Positions 33,748 through 45,475 are shown, numbered from the stretch's first letter. The stretch: 64,000 nt of DNA from Ryuthela nishihirai (GCA_038380435.1 JAWZYU010000018.1:54647751-54711750); one strand, 5' to 3'. Translations and numbers: made by a program. Notes: generated from the letters alone by a model not told the origin.

Positions 33748-34118
33748 ACGGAGGTTGGCTCAGTCGGTAGTATGCCAGGTTCGTAATCTGCGTTTCTCAG
33801 GTACTCGTCTAATCTGTGCCAGCGTTGAGAGTTATTTTCATTAAATACCTGCCTTTGGTCCGAAAAGTGACATCGATGGGCTTGTAAAGGTCGTCGATGT
33901 AAGGCCATCGGATGACACGTATAACCATCGTCTGGTGTACAGGCGAGCCATACAATATACACGCTAAAGAACACGCTGGATGGCCTTGGCGGTTGGCTAC
34001 TATGTCTCATAACAACTGTTTAATGGATTCCATTATTCTAACCGTTTCTGAGCGCTTGAGATTCTTGTGAACTGGTCATTTAACCCATGTATGCAAAAAA
34101 AGTGTCGCTCAGAATGCA
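33748..34118 (+). mobile_element. SINE1, diverged copy
   Basis: The head GGAGGTTGGCTCAGTCGGTAG is intact at the A box; the B box is altered (CAGGTACTCGTCTAA). The body is recognisable (AAAGAACACGCTGGATGGCC), and the tail is degraded (GTCGCTCAGAATGC). It lies about 100 bases after the previous copy in the same orientation. Confidence 0.85.
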
Positions 34119-34455
34119 ATAATATTAGAAAGCAAGAAAAAATATTTGGATTCATTTATTAAAAATTCAAATAGTAACATCAGGATTTTACTGGCGATTA
34201 GCGATAGATTAACACTGGCGGAAATTGAAAAAAGAACACCCAGAAGAAATTCCTTTAGGAATGTCATATTATAATATGTTAATTGTTAAGGGTAGCAGAA
34301 ACCGTAATCCAAGATTGAAAGTCATTGGATTAATTAATGACGTCACTGAGGACGACAACATGCAGATGAACGCAGCGAGTATTTAAGGACTAGGGCGTGA
34401 AGAAAGAAGTTATTCGTCTGGTGTCGTGTTGTTCAGTGTTCTTTGAAGAAGCTAC

Positions 34456-35283
34456 GATGCCTGGACGATGCAGGTGCGCAACATTTGTTCAGTTAGCAGA
34501 GTTTGAGAGAAGTCGTATAGTGGGTCTCCGGGAAGCAGGGTAGGTCTTTTCGTCAAATTGGAAGAGAGGTATTGGCAGCGGTATGATGGTTGCGTCGATG
34601 GTTAGAAGAGCATTCGCACACTCGCAGACGTGGTTCTGGGTAACACAGAGTTACAGATGCACGAGAGGATTGGCGTATAATGAGGGCAGCAGTTACAGAG
34701 TGGACAGCTACGGGGGCGTCACAAATGCGATTCTTTGTCGTACCAAAGGTGTCTACAAAAATGATACGCAATCGTCTTTTGGAAGCAGGACTATGGGCAC
34801 TCGTGCCGCTGGCATGGTTACCACTGTCACCTCGTCACTGTCGAGCACGTTTGCAGTGGTGTCAAGAACGAGTTCATTGGAGGGAAGAATGGCAGTCTGT
34901 GGTCTTCAGTGATGAAAGCTGATTCTGCTTAAGAGCGTTTAATGGTCGTTTACGCGTCCGAAGGCGACAAGGTGAGCGGCTTCTTCCATCGTGCATCCAT
35001 CAGTGACACACAGGGCCCACGCTGGACATCCATGGTTGGGGAGCGATTAGCTATCACTCTCTAACCTGTCTGGTATTTGTACAGGGTACACTGAATAGCA
35101 ATACGTACGTCAGCGACATCGTACAGCCGGTGGTCCTGCCATATTTGAGTGTAATCCCAAATGCGATATTCCAGTAGGATAGCGCCCGGGCTCTCAACAT
35201 GCTCTTAAGGCAGTGCATCAACTCTGTTGGCTAGCACGCTCTCTGGACTTGTCTCCAATCGAGCATGTCTGGGACTGGAACAT
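34456..35283 (+). pseudogene. Tc1 transposase remnant (copy 1)
   Basis: Met at 34456 starts PGRCRCATFVQLAEFE, parallel to the sister copy, but a stop follows soon after. The best frame (34680-34922) has STKMIRNRLLEAGL and HWREEWQSVVFSDES, around the first catalytic Asp. Further on, WGAISYHS, YVSDIVQPVVLPYL and VIPNAIFQ can be read, followed by a stop where the second Asp region begins. The DLSPIEHVWD block is at about 35245-35280. It is inactive through stops and frameshifts. Confidence 0.8.
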
Positions 35284-35452
35284 ACATACATACATACATA
35301 CATACATACATACAACTCAACCAAGGAATATTTCCTGCATAGTTCGCCAATGGCTCTATGCAGACTCATTCAGGCAGTGCATCAACTCTGTTGGCTAGCA
35401 CGCTCTCTGGACTTGTCTCCAATCGAGCATGTCTGGGACTGGAACATACATA
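35209..35452 (+). repeat. 169-bp duplication of the Tc1 3' region with CATA repeat
   Basis: GGCAGTGCATCAACTCTGTT...GACTGGAACATACATAC occurs at 35209 and again at 35378. The first copy is followed by a CATA microsatellite (35284-35313), the second by two CATA units. The phrase AATATTTCCTGCATAGTTCG occurs once after each. Confidence 0.9.
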
Positions 35453-35515
35453 CATGCAACTCAACCAATGAATATTTCCTGCATAGTTCGCCAATGGCTC
35501 TATGCAGACTCATTC

Positions 35516-36030
35516 AGGCAGAATTTTTTATTTCTTTTTATGATTTTTTTTGTATATATATATTTAATTATATTTTTTCACCTTTTTTTGTTATTTTAAA
35601 TTTTTATTCTTTTTTTTCTTTTGCCTTTATTATATTTTTTAAGTTTTCATTTTTTATTATTATTAATATTTTTATTATTAATTAATATGCTTTTTTTTTT
35701 CTTTTATTTAATTCCTTGTTTTTATTTTAAAGAGAATTTAAAATGTTAATATTTTTGAAGTAGTTGATTAATGGTTTATAGAAGATTGGTTTTAATGTTT
35801 TTTTTGTAGGCTCAAGTACGTTTTTAAAGTATATTTTTTTATAAACTGTTACATTATATTTACTTAGATCATCGAAATATTTTTTTTCGTTCCTCAGTAT
35901 AATTTTTGCAATTAAACATTATGTGTTCTATGGTGTGAAGGTTGTTACAATACTACAGTGTATTATTAGGTATCTTTCCGTTTATTATTAGGTATCTTAT
36001 CTTTGAAAGTAGTCCATGATGTGAGCAGAC
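35516..36030 (-). mobile_element. LINE 3' fragment inserted in Tc1 copy 1
   Basis: Reading the minus strand near 35890-35950 gives TIEHIMFNCKNYTEERKKIF. This resembles the C-terminal zinc-knuckle region (H-x4-C, EER) of LINEs with RNase H, also seen at 56255-56948. The lower-coordinate side is a T-rich plus strand, that is, an A-rich 3' end. The junctions interrupt Tc1 sequence that is continuous in the sister copy (GACTGGATCAGGCAAAGACT). Confidence 0.6.
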
Positions 36031-36318
36031 AAAGACTCTTCCGCGGACCGCAGAAGGAAACGACCATCGCTGAATTACGCATTCAAGTTGAAAGTACATG
36101 GAATGTATGCCAGATTGGAAATATATTGGTATTGCTGCTCGAGGAGAGTCAAAACCTTATTAATATGTGCCTTCTGTAAAATGTAATACTCATTAAAAGG
36201 TAAAATAAACATTGAATCACTTCACACGTGTGATCACTGTCCTTTCTCAAGAAGTTGTTTCTACTAAATAAATCTCATAGGTTACGCTTCAATTGTTAAT
36301 GGTGTTCTTTTTTCAATT

Positions 36319-37958
36319 TCCGTGTTGTACGAGAGTTGACTATTTCTATCGAATACGTGGGCTTCTATTCGATACATAGCAGTGTTTTTGCTTCGAAAAC
36401 TATCAGAAATTTGGGATTCTACATATAATTCGCATTTCACCTGAGAAGCAAATAATACGAACAAAATGAAATATAATTCTTCATAGCTGGATTATTATTT
36501 TTACCGTTTGTTAGATCAGAGTGCGAAATAGAAACACGAAAATATTAAAAATGCTTTCCTTGGCTTTAACGTAGTATTGTAAACTTTCTACATAGATTCC
36601 TCCTTTGCTGATGCAGTAAAGCCAAAGGAAGCGTATACAAAACGCTTCAGAGAAAAATAATGCCGCATGAGAAGATCAGTTTCAGACTCGTGAGGATTTA
36701 AGTGGAGAAACACTGTGCTGCAATACATGTTTTAAACTTAACCAGCTTGTTTCATGTTTACTAACTCTCCTGTTGCTTGAGTTACTCCCATTCTTTTGTA
36801 GTTATCCATTCGAGTATTCACGAAAGCAGAAAAATAGAACAAGAAGACCTTATTTCTGGTAGGAGGAGGGCAATGTGAAAGCTCTTTATCCACGGAGTCT
36901 ACAAACACAAGTTCTCGCCCGTGGGATTATGCCCTTCTGATTACCAAACACGCTGGTCGCTCTCGAGGCGTTCCATTAACACGGGTAAGTAGACTTACTG
37001 CGGTTCCACCCGTAGGATCTTATCTTCACTTATGCCGTCGCTGCATGCGGCAGTCAGGGAAGAAACGCGTGATACTGATGGCTCGCTCGCATCTTACAGA
37101 CAGCTCTCGGGAGTGTGGTATGCTGCTCTTGAAAGCTTCATAAAGTGATAAGGAACGGTCTTCTAGGGTGCGTGAGAGACCGCCGTTGGATACGTCAAGA
37201 TCAATGCTCGAACTCACTAGATGTTCACCCGTCAATAATAAGGTGTTTGGGAACTGACTCTTTGAAAGTCGAAAGCGAAATTGCGGCACTGATTTTGAAG
37301 ACACAAGTTTTTTTTACTGATACTGCCAAGTTTGTTTTAACTAGTCAACGTCTTCCCACTTTACCTTAGAGTTCGCAGTTGTGATCTATTTGAATATCCA
37401 TAATTCGATTCGTTTAAAAAACATTTGCAACGGGAAAGGATGCAAGATTAGATTCATAAACAAAATATTTGTTAGTTTTCCGAAATGTATAAAATCCAGC
37501 AGGGAGGAGAAATATATATCTTGCGTTAACCCTTCCAATTCCGAATTATTTTGATTATATAAACAATTTTTAGAATCCTACTTTGTTCTTATTTGGCGTA
37601 AATAAACATCTGCTTTTGCGATAAAAATTAAAATCAATGTAAACGAAAAACTGATCCTCAAAAGTAAAATGCAAAATGAATAAAATCTTTTATTTATATA
37701 TAATATTATTTATATAAAATATTTTTTATTAATTGTACAGATACAATCTAAAGAGTATTCCGACACTTCCATGTTATGTGAATGGAAAGCAACATTTTAA
37801 AACTTCATAACTTTGAAAAATAATCTTTTTACGAAAAAACGTCTCGACGTTTTCAAGATATTCAGAGACTTCTTTTTACGAAATTTATTATTGACGTTAT
37901 AACGAGGTTTTGTGTGTTTTGACGTTATATGACGTTTTACGAAATGATTATTGACGTT
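36319..37958. other. 1.6 kb without a recognised gene
   Basis: A+T-rich overall, with 36890-37260 somewhat more G+C-rich. The 92-aa minus frame at 37026-37304 has no recognisable domain. No splice-bounded frame could be argued. Confidence 0.4.
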
Positions 37959-38009
37959 TCAAGATATCAAGAGACGTTTTTTACGCAAAAACGTCTCTTG
38001 ATATCTTGA
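37959..38009. repeat. Perfect hairpin, 23-bp arms
   Basis: TCAAGATATCAAGAGACG plus T run, a 5-base loop (TACGC), then the exact inverse complement. Nearby phrases (ACGTCTCGACG, GACGTTATA, TTTTTACGAAA) at 37830-37950 are degenerate relatives, so this is part of a small ACGTC-rich repeat cluster. Confidence 0.85.
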
Positions 38010-38452
38010 GATAAATTGCAGATCTCACATAAATCTTTCTAAATATCTATTTTCTTCAATATTCGTTTTTTTTTTGTAAAGATTATAATTTTTATTCATA
38101 AGAGTAAAGAATACAAATACATTTACAATTTGACCAGCAAAGCTAAATAGCTTATTTGCAGGAAAATGAATAAATTATATTAAACAAGGTCATTCAGCCA
38201 CAAAAATGGTGTATATCAAATAAATCCACAAAACACAACACATAAAAATCAGCTAACTAGAAAATACGAAATAATTTTTGAATTCCATTTTAAGTCTTCT
38301 GAAAGAATCTATGTTTAGTAATTCTTTTGGAATAGCATTAAATATAAATGATACTTGATATTCGGAGGTATGTTTCCCGTAATTATTTCGAAAATTTGGC
38401 AATTTGTAATAACCTTGGTTTTGAAGTCTTGTATTTTTGTTATGTTGAATTT

Positions 38453-40268
38453 TTAGTTTGTAAGTTTCGTCAAAACTTTTTTAATTATTATGTTATATTT
38501 ATATAAATTGCTGTAGGATAAAAGATTTAAAAATTTTAATCTATCGGTGGAAGTTTTATAAATTTTTTGCAAATGAAACGGAATATTATTTTTAGCTATT
38601 ATAGACTGCAGTTTTTCTATTTTATTTATGTTAGTTAAGTTAGTTGTTCCATGCACAATTATTCCATAATTTAAAATAGTTTCGCATATTGCTTTACATA
38701 ATATTACTGAGGTTTCCATATTTAATACGTATTTCAATTTTTGTATTTTTATCACCGATATTCTCAAGCTTTCACATATGTGGGATATATGGGCATTCCA
38801 CCTAAAATATTCATCAAAAATTATTCCTAAGTAATTTATTTTATTTACTTGCTCAACAAGTGGGCAACTACATAATGATTCATAATTTGAAGCATCCTTT
38901 TTTCTGCCATTTATTTTATAGTATTGATAAAGAGATTTTGATGAATATGAAATCCTGGTGAATGAATATTCATCAGTTTTGTTTTTTTCTCATTCAAATA
39001 GATTTTATTTTGATTTAACCATCTAATAATATTATTGTAATCTGTTTGAATCTCTGAAATGCTATTATTTAAATATTTCTGACTGTTTATTAAAACAATG
39101 TCGTCAGCATATAGATAAATAGCACTATTTAATTTTGAATTGAACAAATCATTTATGTATACTAAGAACAGTAAAGGACCTAAAATTGAGCCTTGGGGAA
39201 TTCCATATCGTGTAATAACTTTTCTGCTGTAGCAGTTTTTTATGTTAGTAATTGTGTATCTGTCTGATAAATAATTTCTAAACCAATCTAACAATATACC
39301 GCGAATACCGTAATTTTCCAATTTATTTAGTAAAATGCTATGATCTATTGTATCGAAGGCTTTCTTTAAATCTAAGAACATAGTTACATTTTTTCCCTAT
39401 TATTCAATGATTTTTTAATATTATTTGCATTTTTGGAAATTAGTTGAATTGTGTTTTTCCTTTTTGAAAGCCAAATTGATTTTCATTAATTATGTTGTGT
39501 TTAAGTAAAAAGTTAAAAACAGTATTATAAATATATTTTTCCATTATTTTCGAAAAAATAGGCAGAATTGTTATTGGTCGATAGTTAGAAAAATCCACCT
39601 TTAAAAATAGGTCTTAAAATACCTGTTTTGAGTTCAGTAGGTATGTTCCCAGTAAATATAATCTGATTTATAGTTTTTGATATAATAATAAGTAGTGTCT
39701 CTTTATTAAATTTTATATGTTTAATGCAAACATTATCGTAACCAGGTGATTTATTGGTGTCTAATGAAGTAATTATTTCATCAGTTTGTTTTTCAGTGAT
39801 GTTATGTATATAGATAGATTTCAAAACTCTTTGTATCATGGTTGGAACATAATTTATATCGTCTTGGTGATTTGTATTTCTTATCTGTAAAATTAGTGTA
39901 TTATAAATGTCATTGTAATTATTTGCTATTTCTTCCACAGATAATTTCTTTTTGGCCATATTGTCAATTATTACATCGTCCGATGATTTTTTCTGTTTTC
40001 CTTCTAATATTTCATATAGTAATTGCCATGTAGCCTTCATATCATTTTTTTTCATTATAAGTTTATTTATATAATAAAGTTATTTCTGATTTCTAATCTG
40101 AATATTAACCCTATTCCTTAATTTTTTATAGTTATTTTTATAAGCATCACTTTTATCATTGTTTTTAAATTTAATCCAAGCTTTATCTCTTTCTTCAATT
40201 AATTCTATCAAGTTCGGTGTTATCCAATTTTTGCTATGATTTATTTTTACCTTTCCAACTCTCCTCAT
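38453..40268 (-). pseudogene. LINE ORF2 reverse transcriptase and C-terminus (broken)
   Basis: The linker NHSKNWITPNLIELIEERDK is at 40235-40170. DTNKSPGYDNVCIKHIKF, at about 39765-39715, is the RT block-0 signature. Motif A is FLDLKKAFDTIDHSIL at 39381-39330 with the catalytic Asp. Motif B is GIPQGSILGPLLFLVYINDL at about 39210-39150, and motif C is YADDIVLI at about 39110. The C-terminal part (38767-38453) continues with TSVILCKAICETILNYG and TDRLKFLNLLSY. Stops and frame changes near 40075, 39585 and 38905 separate the segments. The catalytic residues are still present. Confidence 0.88.
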
Positions 40269-40484
40269 ATATATTCTATTTTTTCCTCAAATTCCATCAT
40301 AAATGTCTTTAAATACTTTATATAGGTTTAATTCATCCATTGGGTTATCTCCATAATTTTCTAAAGTCCAATTCATTTCAGAAATAGCTTTCTTTATATT
40401 GTTATGGTCAAATGACCAATTCTTATTTTCCTGGTCTGTTTCAATATAATTAGTATTATTCAAATTGTTATTGGTGTTGCTAAA

Positions 40485-41173
40485 TCAGTTTAAAATCATA
40501 TAGTGATCTGCTATTTTGCTTGTTTGAATTATTGAATTTGCTGACATATTTTTAATCAGTTTAATATTAATATGGTCTATACAGGTTTTGGTAATTTTAT
40601 TTTTTACTATTTCTTCTCTTGTAGCTTCCCTTATTAATCTTTCAAAATTCATTTCAGCCAATAGTGTGATATATTTTTCTGTGCCATGTTTTTTAGTATT
40701 CATTGTATCGATATTAAAATCACCTATTAAAATCTGATTTTCATCTTTTTCTGTATTTTCCATCCAATTTCGGAAATTCAACAGAAAAGAGTTCACATCT
40801 GTACTAGGCGATCTGTATAGTGCTAAATCATGATATAGTGTATTATTTTTTTTACTTTTATATATATAGTTTCCGCTGGAAGTGTTTGTTGTGAAATAAT
40901 TTTAATATCTAGATTTCCTTTATAGTATACTGAAATCCCCCTAATATTTTTATTTATATTATCATTTGTGATTTTATTAAATTTATCAATATTATATAAA
41001 TAATTTTCATATTTATTTACATTTATTTCAGTTAAAACAAGGAAATCAATGTGTTCCATGTAATTGTTAATACTTAATTTTAATGGATCCCAATGTTTTC
41101 TTTGACTTCTTATATTAGCATGAGCAATTCCTAATTTATTTTTGTGAATAAATTTACTATATTTATGAACCAA
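40485..41173 (-). pseudogene. LINE ORF2 endonuclease domain (broken)
   Basis: The first segment (41173-40823) reads GIAHANIRSQRKHWDPLK, DFLVLTEINV and GISVYYKG, matching the N-terminal catalytic blocks of LINE APE-type endonucleases (HANIRS; LTE with catalytic Glu). The second segment (40796-40485) has ENQILIGDFNIDTM with the GDFN metal/active-site block, then TCIDHINI and SKIADHYMI, the terminal DH pair (usual form SDH). One frame break lies near 40800. It would nick the target to prime reverse transcription. Confidence 0.87.
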
Positions 41174-41349
41174 GCCTCCACTTCTAAACCTGTAGTTACA
41201 TAAGCAACATCATCGTTACTATTAAGACCTTCAAAATTCAAATCAGACAAAGCTAACAAGAATATCCATAAAAAAAAAGCAAAAGTAAAGAGCCAAAAAA
41301 AAAAGAAAAAGAAATCAAAAAAATTTTTATCGAACATATCTAAAAGTTC

Positions 41350-42270
41350 AAAAATCATCAAAGTTGGTGAACATATCAACATTGATAATTCTTTCACCAT
41401 TTGATTTCCTCATTAGAACTTTTAAATTTTTGAACCAAACATACTTATAATTTTTTTCTTTTGCACACATCCTAGCTCTCCAGAAAAGTTCTCTATTAAT
41501 CATAGTCATGTTTTCATTAATATATATTGGTGTTCCTTTATCATTAAGGTCTGCAATGGTGGTTGTAATTTATTTTTCCTGTTTTGTATCCAAATGTCTC
41601 TCTATCTTTCCGTGTAACGAATTGGACAATTATCTTTGGGTTTTGCTTTTCTTTCTGGAAGTCTGTGAACTTTTTCAATCATATTGTCTATGTAGTTGAC
41701 TATGTTTAATGACTGGGAAATTTTATACAACTTTATTTTAAGCTCTGTTTCATCCTCCCCTTCAATTATGGGAACACCATGAATTTCTATATTTTTATTG
41801 CGTCCATATTGTTCCACGTCATTAAGATTTTGTTTCAGCTCCTTAATCTCTTCTCTCATTTCTTTATTTAAATTTTCTGTTACATAGATTTTTGTAGTTA
41901 AATCCTTTTGATTTTTTTCGTAATTTATTACTTGTTGCATCAGTTCGTCATACTTGCTAGAAAAAAATTCTACACTTCGTTTTAATTCTCTCACTTCTGT
42001 CTTTAAATCACAGATCTCTACTATCAATAGATTTATGTCACGTGTCGAATTGTCTCTGTTTCCCATGTCTGCGGTCGCTTTTGGGTTTATTTTGTTCGAC
42101 TTGCATTCGAAACATAACCACCCATTTTTCTTTTCTAGGGACAGCTTTTTGTAATTTTTTTCTGTTGTATTCGAACAGACAAAATGCAGTTTGCCTTTGC
42201 ATCCACTGCAAACTATGCATTCCGAGTTGGGTGGTACTGCTTCGTCACATCTGTTGCAAATTGAGGTCAT
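41350..42270 (-). pseudogene. LINE ORF1 protein with PHD finger and coiled coil
   Basis: The open frame starts at 42399, but a better start is the Met at 42270 just before SICNRCDEAVPPNSEC. Cys/His spacing (CNRC, CSGC, HFVC, WLCFEC) fits a PHD-type zinc finger of about 50 residues. Residues 70-160 are a heptad-rich coiled coil (LKTEVRELKRSVEFF, EIKELKQNLNDVEQ). Next comes YGRNKNIEIHGVP, the RRM-like segment common in LINE ORF1 proteins. The first frame stops at 41602. Similarity continues in another frame to about 41350 (NRELFWRARMCAKEKN), so there is a frameshift near 41600-41640. Likely role: RNA binding and nucleoprotein assembly. Confidence 0.85.
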
Positions 42271-42435
42271 TGTTGTGAGCGGAAGCGATATGCCTCTGGC
42301 AGAAACAACGAGAGCCACCCGCGACAACAGGAAGATTGCAACAATTAGTCCAAAAGTTCGGTCTCGTTGATCTTTTGCAGCACACAGCACAGAAGGCACT
42401 GTACACAGAGACTGACGTCGGTGAGGGGCAGATAT

Positions 42436-42805
42436 ATTAATAAGATATATTAAATATAATATTTAATAAGTTAATATTTAAAGAATTACAGACGCTGAAA
42501 CATGTAATTGCAACTTTTGATACTCATGAATCTTACGTCAGGAGATAAAAAAAGAAACTCTTATAATAAATCGTTCACTAATATCAATGTAATTTTTGAA
42601 GTTTGTGCAACGATTTCTTCAGTTTTCATCACTTTGGGAGGAAAATGTTTAGAAAGAGTGGGACAATGGGCTCTGATGTGGAATGTTCCAGTTTCAGAGG
42701 AACACAGAGATTAATACAAGTATAATAACCCCGAACAGCTACGGAAGCATCGCAAAGATTTCTAGATGGGTCTAAGGGTTTTACTAGATGGGTCTGAGGT
42801 GTGGT
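42436..42805. other. No feature recognised
   Basis: A TATTAA-rich patch borders the LINE 5' end at 42436-42480. The rest is unassigned; ATGGGTCTAAGG and ATGGGTCTGAGG at 42765-42800 are a short duplication. Confidence 0.4.
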
Positions 42806-43563
42806 GGCAATACATATTATTATTTCCCGATTGCAGATCCAAAGCTCATGGAGAGTGCCTTCAAAAGGACCTTCAACGCGTCACCCAGCTGACTCCACAC
42901 ATGTTCTATATGGTTCAGATCCGAAAGGTAAACTGGCCATTCTATTCACTGAATATCCTGACTTTCGAGGATTTCATCGACTGTTCGAGTCCATGAGGTT
43001 AAGCATTATAATCCATCAAAAGAAATTAGGGGTCAACAGTGACTTGAAAATCCTTAGAAAAGGCTGAAAGTGAAGCATGATACTGGCAAAGTGGTGCTTT
43101 GCCTCCATTTCACATAATACCACCGCAGACCTCAAACCATCGCCACTACCATGGGGATATCATTCTTTGATGTTTAAGCGTTGGTAACGAGTTTCTTGCT
43201 CTCTCTAGATCAAACAAGTCTAGAATCAGTCTCAAGTGTGAATCACGATTCTTAAGCGAAGAACACATCTGCCCACTGGCCCGGTCATCGTGTGTTCCCC
43301 AGGTTAGTCGAACTCTCCTGTAGGAGAGATTGAGGGGAATACAAACCGTCGGTTGTCTGACATAGAGTCTGGTGAAACTTTCTGTAAATAGTTTGTCTCG
43401 TAACTGTTCACACAACGATTTCAGAGAGCTCTAGAGAGTTGTGTGGATGACATTGCCTTTTGACTTCGGGCTGTTATTGCAAGATAGCTGTCATCCTGCG
43501 CTGTTGCCACTCTTGAACCCCCCCCCCCCCCTAGCACTTTTCTACGAATAACATTTTCTGTCT
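42806..43563 (-). mobile_element. Tc1 deletion derivative, copy 1
   Basis: On the minus strand, broken frames read TRTVDEILES then EWPVYLSDLNHIEHVWSQL (about 42990-42880), the Tc1 block containing the catalytic Glu. Frameshifts and stops lie on both sides. The same 750-bp sequence, at high identity and with the same breaks, is at 58606-59372. It contains a C run (43518-43532) not expanded in the sister copy. Sequence beyond 43563 may be more of the same element. Confidence 0.75.
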
Positions 43564-45389
43564 GTTAGAACCGTGTCCCAAAGTCTTGAAAGCATTGATT
43601 ATGGGATATTTATAGTCCTAGCTACATCGATATGGGATCAACCAGACTCTAATATACAGATTGCTCTAACAGGTATAAAGCATCTACAATGTTTTTCTGC
43701 CATACTGCTCTTACGAAACACATAACAACATAAACAAAACGCTTACGGAACAGGAAATGAGTGGCACAGACTGGATTTGCTTTTCGAGTCAGGCATGCAA
43801 AATTATCCGGTCAGGTGATTTTTGGGAGGTGTACGACCTTGAGTATATTTCTATTCCATTAATACACAAAATGCAGTGTTAAAACTTTCAGTCGTTTCCG
43901 AGATACTTTTACAGTTTGTGAGTTAGGCGTAACTTTTATACACCCTTTTACATTGATCAATTGGAAACTATTCTGAATTTTTCATACATCATTTGATTGG
44001 TTAAGATATTGATAGCCAAAGTATTGGCCTCGTGTATTAGTACTGCTGGGTTCCAGCTCTTTCCCGCACTATATACTGTTTCAGTGTTTAATTTTCGTAC
44101 TATTCAGCAACATTTAGTTAAGAAAATAGGAAAAAATAATTTACATTATCAGACCTTAAATAGATACATTACATTTTTTTAATTCTTTTCGTAGTTGTTT
44201 TATTTTTCATGGAACGTAATATTTTTTTCTTCCTTCTTAGTGAAAGACTGAACGGTAGTTTTTAAACTTCATCGTTTGTACGAGGATCTTTAGCATAAAA
44301 CTACTAAATTCATGCAATGTGCCCCGTCTTATAATGTGTCATTCAATCATCCACTGGCGGTTGAAAATTACTTTTTGAGGCCCAAGATCGTGAAAATTAC
44401 AATGAAGCATGAGGCAAGAACGTCTGTCTATGATGGTAAGAGAGAAAATGTATCTGGAAAGTCTATAAATACGAAATTTACATCATTGCCAAGAAATTTC
44501 GCAGTCTTGAAGAGATGCAAATTTATTTCGTATTGCAGATTTTTTTTTTTCCTTTAACAGGCACTGAATAAATTCGTCCGAAATATTAATGCGAATATTC
44601 ATGGCATGTTCTTAAAAATGTTTATTGTTCATACTGGTATTAAAAGATCATGTTAGTTAAAATTTTTAGTGATGGCAAATAATTAAAAGTCGTGCTCAAA
44701 TACATAGAATGTTCTATCCAATTTCATAATTCAAAAATAATTATAAAGCGCCATTTAAAAATTTCGAAGGACCTTATTGATAACTATTCGTATTAAGGCA
44801 TGGACAATCAGAATAAGTGAATAAATTTTAATATTGAGCCAATTAACGTCCTGAGATTTAAATACAGCGTTGCACAATCAAAGATCTCAAATATGCAGAT
44901 AAAACGTATTGGATATATATTAGGTTATTTGTAGCTAGTTTTATTAAAAAAAATGAAGGAATGCTTTCTCTTTGTTGTCTGTCGTCAATATACATTTAAA
45001 TTTTTTTTTTGGATTTGACATTGGTCAAAGATTTTTTTTGGGTTCGATAGAGATTTGGGGTGAAATATTAGGATTCGCATTTTCCGAATCTCCCAAAAGT
45101 TTCAATTGCGCCTTCCAACGGTGTAAAAAGTTGAAAATTGAAATTTAAGTGAATATTGCAAAACGATGTAACAGACGATAAAACGATTGCAGCGACTTTG
45201 CTAGGAATTTGAGATTTTAAGGATCGGCTCTTTTCCACACAAGAGGGTAGGAAAACGCATCTTTTTCATTTTAAGTGAAAATTGATAAATTCTTACGTTA
45301 TTAACAAGCTGGCTCTAAAATGTTATCAACTTGTTAGCGCCAACTTGCTATTCAGCCAATCATTAGCTAATTTAGTCATAATAATATAT
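43564..45389. other. 1.8 kb without a recognised gene
   Basis: A+T-rich; frames at 43997-44182 and 44312-44557 have no domain. The first about 150 bases could be leftover Tc1 sequence. Confidence 0.4.
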
Positions 45390-45394
45390 TAACC

Positions 45395-45475
45395 GTAAGG
45401 GTTACTTGATACTTACCCCTAGTCCGGCATGCTTCTGGGAGACGTGGGTTCGAATTCCACTCAGGGCAACCAATT
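45395..45475 (+). repeat. tRNA-like fragment
   Basis: GTGGGTTCGAATTCCACTC is a B-box-like hairpin, and GCAACCA follows. No good A box or acceptor pairing was found, so it is more likely a decayed SINE head than a working tRNA gene. Confidence 0.3.

Larger units (their letters stand above)
34213..36318 (+). mobile_element. Tc1 family element, copy 1, split by LINE and a duplication
   Basis: The ends CTGGCGGAAATTGAAAAAAG and CTTTTTTCAATTTCCGTG are inverted repeats shared with the element at 50549-51907. After the transposase region, bases 35284-36030 are foreign (LINE 3' end and CATA repeat). A 169-bp tandem duplication (35209-35283 against 35378-35452) lies before them. Without these inserts it would be about 1.35 kb. 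Confidence 0.85.
38080..42435 (-). mobile_element. Jockey/CR1-type LINE, nearly full length but broken
   Basis: A 4.4-kb element on the minus strand with ORF1 (PHD finger and coiled coil), then ORF2 with an apurinic-type endonuclease, reverse transcriptase with YADD, and a C-terminal region. The 3' UTR ends near 38080 in an A/T-rich tail. Composition is very A+T-rich, more than the RTE-like element. ORF2 is broken into at least five open segments. The superfamily call is by motif style and ORF order and needs a tree. Confidence 0.88.

Noticed and set aside
35227..35685. 152-aa frame with repeated blocks
   Set aside because: It reads through the duplicated Tc1 segment, the CATA microsatellite and the T-rich LINE end in the wrong frame.
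41131..41400. Membrane-like minus-strand frame with a Phe run
   Set aside because: A poly-A/T stretch between LINE ORF1 and ORF2; the hydrophobic run comes from the homopolymer.
45395..45475. Candidate tRNA gene with a GGTTCGAATTCC B box
   Set aside because: No convincing A box, acceptor stem or anticodon arm. Treated as a tRNA-like fragment only.
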